Below, piece by piece: positions 62,363 to 64,000 of a stretch of 64,000 nucleotides of DNA. A program made the position numbers and the translations under genes. Source of the stretch: CBDBKL01 sp965206675 (GTDB taxonomy: Bacteria > Bdellovibrionota > Bdellovibrionia > Bdellovibrionales > JAKFYE01); assembly GCA_965206675.1 (NCBI GenBank), contig CBDBKL010000008.1:1-64000 (forward strand). The letters run 5' to 3'. Position 1 is the stretch's first letter, and every line of letters starts with the position of its first letter. The notes below the pieces were generated by a model that was given only the letters and a program-made list of their open reading frames with translations, was not told where the DNA came from and did not search any database.

Positions 62363-64000
62363 TTATAACTGACGAAAATCTTGAACTTTCACTCTGGAAC
62401 TTTCACCTCTATAGAAGTAATTCAGTACATCCATCCAATCCCACGGCTCACGGATATTATCTGGAACTTTAGCCCCCTCTGTAGGAGAATTATCATTTGA
62501 TCTAGGCCAACCGTTTTTAGTGAGATAATTAGCTGCAAACTGAGGCATTCCATAACCATGGTGATTTATAATGTTCTTAGGATAACGTGAACACGTAATA
62601 TTTCTTGGAATATTTCTCGATCTTTCTATAAAATTTGAACCTTTTTTTGTCTGCCCGGTACCACAAGCATAATACTGCGTCTGAGCTAATTTCCCATTAT
62701 GAGTTAAAACAAGCCCCGTTGTCTCTGCCACCGCTATGTTAATCTGCTCGCCTCTACGAGACGAAAATGATCTATCACCTGAACCCTTATAAACCTGATT
62801 ACACTGTGTGGGATCTATGTCCCATCCTCTAGCTTGTACATTTCTATCTGCCAACGCTTTATTTAAAAAATAAGACCTAGCTGCGACAGCCTGTGCCTTT
62901 AAAGCATCCAATGTATAACTTGAAGGCATCTCACTAGACGTTACTGACTGTATATACCATTCTACAGGTAACTCATTAATAACACTCCATTCACTGCGAT
63001 CACTACTTCTGCGATCCGTAATCTCTATACGAAATCCTCCCTTAAAAAAGCGATTTTTTACACCCCGCCAAGACACTTGAACAGCGTCCTCTGAATCAGA
63101 TGATGAAATCCTCAAATAAGACACACTCTTTGTTTCTGCTATATCAATCAAATTATTTAAACGAAACGTCTCCTCTTGCCTTTCCCCCAAAGTTTTATAA
63201 CTCAAATAATTTTCTGAATCATAAAGATCTCTTGGGGCTTCAATCTGAAGATCTAAACGGCGAACACCTTCTGCTAGTAAAGTAAACTCATCGCTTTGTT
63301 GACTACGAATTTCTAACCTTAACCCTCTGCCTTTTAATTCAATCGACATAGGACGATCATCTCGCGTATAGGGATAAACAGGATTATTGCTATTCCTGCA
63401 CCGAATAGGCCATAACTTTACCCGACTTTGACGATACGATACCACCGTGGGATCACGTATAGTTTCCAGGGCAGAACGAAGACGCTGCTCACGGGCTTTC
63501 TGTGCTGCCCATAAACTTGCTTTTTTTCTATTTTCTGCAATCTCAGCATCGCTAACCTCTAAGGCCTTAATCTCTCTCTGAAGGTCTAGAGATAGACGAG
63601 ATAAGTCAAATAAACTAGATAAACTCTCCTTCTGAGATGATCTTTCCTCATAAGTCATGGCAAGCCTTTTATCTAACTCTGACCTAGCCCGTTGATTCAA
63701 AAATTCTTCATCTCTTTTATTAATAAGCTCTATTCTATTTTGCAGCTCTTCGCTCAATCCGGAAATATATATAACTGACTCTATCTCTTTTTTCATACTA
63801 TCCTGCCGAAGCCTTTCTCTTGATCCCAATCGCTCTATAGAATTAAGTTTTCTTTTTGCTATCCTTTCCCTTCTGTTTTTATCTTGAGCCTCTATAGCCT
63901 GTATTTCTGCCTGAATATCTCTTTCAGGGAAGATAAAATTAAGACCTGCAAGCTCTTTCGTTATTCCCTTACCCTCTATCCTAAGAGCCTCTCTTTCTGA
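62363..64000 (-). CDS. SpoIID/LytB-domain protein, 5' end beyond the window
   Basis: The visible part is about 545 residues. The frame stays open from the TTG at 63829 back to base 64000 (57 more codons with no stop, starting SEREALRIEGKG), so the true start lies outside. The N-terminal ~200 residues are charged and coiled-coil-like. The C-terminal part is a SpoIID domain: NELPVEWYIQSVTSSEMPSSYTLDALKAQAVAARSYFL, then VYKGSGDRSFSSRRGEQINIAVAETTGLVLTHNGKLAQTQYYACGTGQT. SpoIID proteins are lytic transglycosylases acting on denuded peptidoglycan; in a non-sporulating bacterium it probably trims the cell wall. Confidence 0.85.
   Translation of the reverse strand, partial: SEREALRIEGKGITKELAGLNFIFPERDIQAEIQAIEAQDKNRRERIAKRKLNSIERLGSRERLRQDSMKKEIESVIYISGLSEELQNRIELINKRDEEFLNQRARSELDKRLAMTYEERSSQKESLSSLFDLSRLSLDLQREIKALEVSDAEIAENRKKASLWAAQKAREQRLRSALETIRDPTVVSYRQSRVKLWPIRCRNSNNPVYPYTRDDRPMSIELKGRGLRLEIRSQQSDEFTLLAEGVRRLDLQIEAPRDLYDSENYLSYKTLGERQEETFRLNNLIDIAETKSVSYLRISSSDSEDAVQVSWRGVKNRFFKGGFRIEITDRRSSDRSEWSVINELPVEWYIQSVTSSEMPSSYTLDALKAQAVAARSYFLNKALADRNVQARGWDIDPTQCNQVYKGSGDRSFSSRRGEQINIAVAETTGLVLTHNGKLAQTQYYACGTGQTKKGSNFIERSRNIPRNITCSRYPKNIINHHGYGMPQFAANYLTKNGWPRSNDNSPTEGAKVPDNIREPWDWMDVLNYFYRGESSRVKVQDFRQL

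Overview
The window is AT-rich bacterial chromosome from a Gram-negative organism. It carries lpxC, an LptF/G-type permease, TamB, an Omp85 protein, LysM and SpoIID-domain envelope proteins, and many genes starting with TTG or GTG. The best guess is a low-GC member of Bdellovibrionota or a related 'deltaproteobacterial' lineage. This rests on the FHA-sigma54 activator, a lipoprotein-like leader ending in QNC, the TamB/multi-POTRA Omp85 pair and many secreted proteins of eukaryotic-like type. It is inference, not proof.

Layout. 1-3.8 kb is accessory: a secreted metzincin protease, a stand-alone copy of its C-terminal domain, an orphan ribbon-helix-helix protein, and a broken, inverted second copy of the protease sitting in a broken DUF3782-like gene. 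Both protease copies keep a sigma54-type promoter. 4-10.5 kb holds an lptF-like gene, dprA, a LysM protein with a TPR lipoprotein, and comEC split into two overlapping genes. 10.5-13.9 kb is again accessory: an ATPase remnant, a Cys-rich repeat lipoprotein and an Rpn/PD-(D/E)XK protein with a 12-bp tandem repeat. 13.9-24.5 kb is the classical translation/RNA operon rimP-nusA-infB-rbfA-truB-rpsO-pnp, followed by an M16 peptidase and dut. 24.6-29.4 kb holds a SurA-like chaperone, an outer-membrane barrel, tRNA-Leu(CAA), two YbjQ-family proteins and a secreted ankyrin protein. 29.8-35 kb has deoC with two aldehyde dehydrogenase genes (one lacking its catalytic half), two exported J-domain proteins (one with ankyrin repeats) and ald. 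36-41.9 kb has ruvB-lpxC, ruvC-ruvA-yebC, a TPR protein and efp. 42-51.5 kb has a TPR-like gene-tamB-Omp85 operon and an FHA sigma54 activator. 51.5-64 kb has polA, ftsB, an outer-membrane protein, eno, ankyrin proteins, phoH, a PilZ protein and a SpoIID-domain protein cut by the window end.

The most interesting non-coding content is a set of palindromic repeats. A 120-bp element occurs twice, with terminal stems that differ at three positions, all compensated. A 176-bp MITE-like element has 18-bp inverted ends and a TTA flank on each side. A third, ~183-bp palindrome also occurs. A 17-bp palindrome (TCCG-N5-CGGACA core) recurs upstream of dprA, the Rpn gene and the FHA activator, the last two with sigma54-like promoters downstream. 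This suggests a small sigma54 regulon. Exported J-domain proteins, unusual in bacteria, and secreted ankyrin proteins suggest interaction with other cells.
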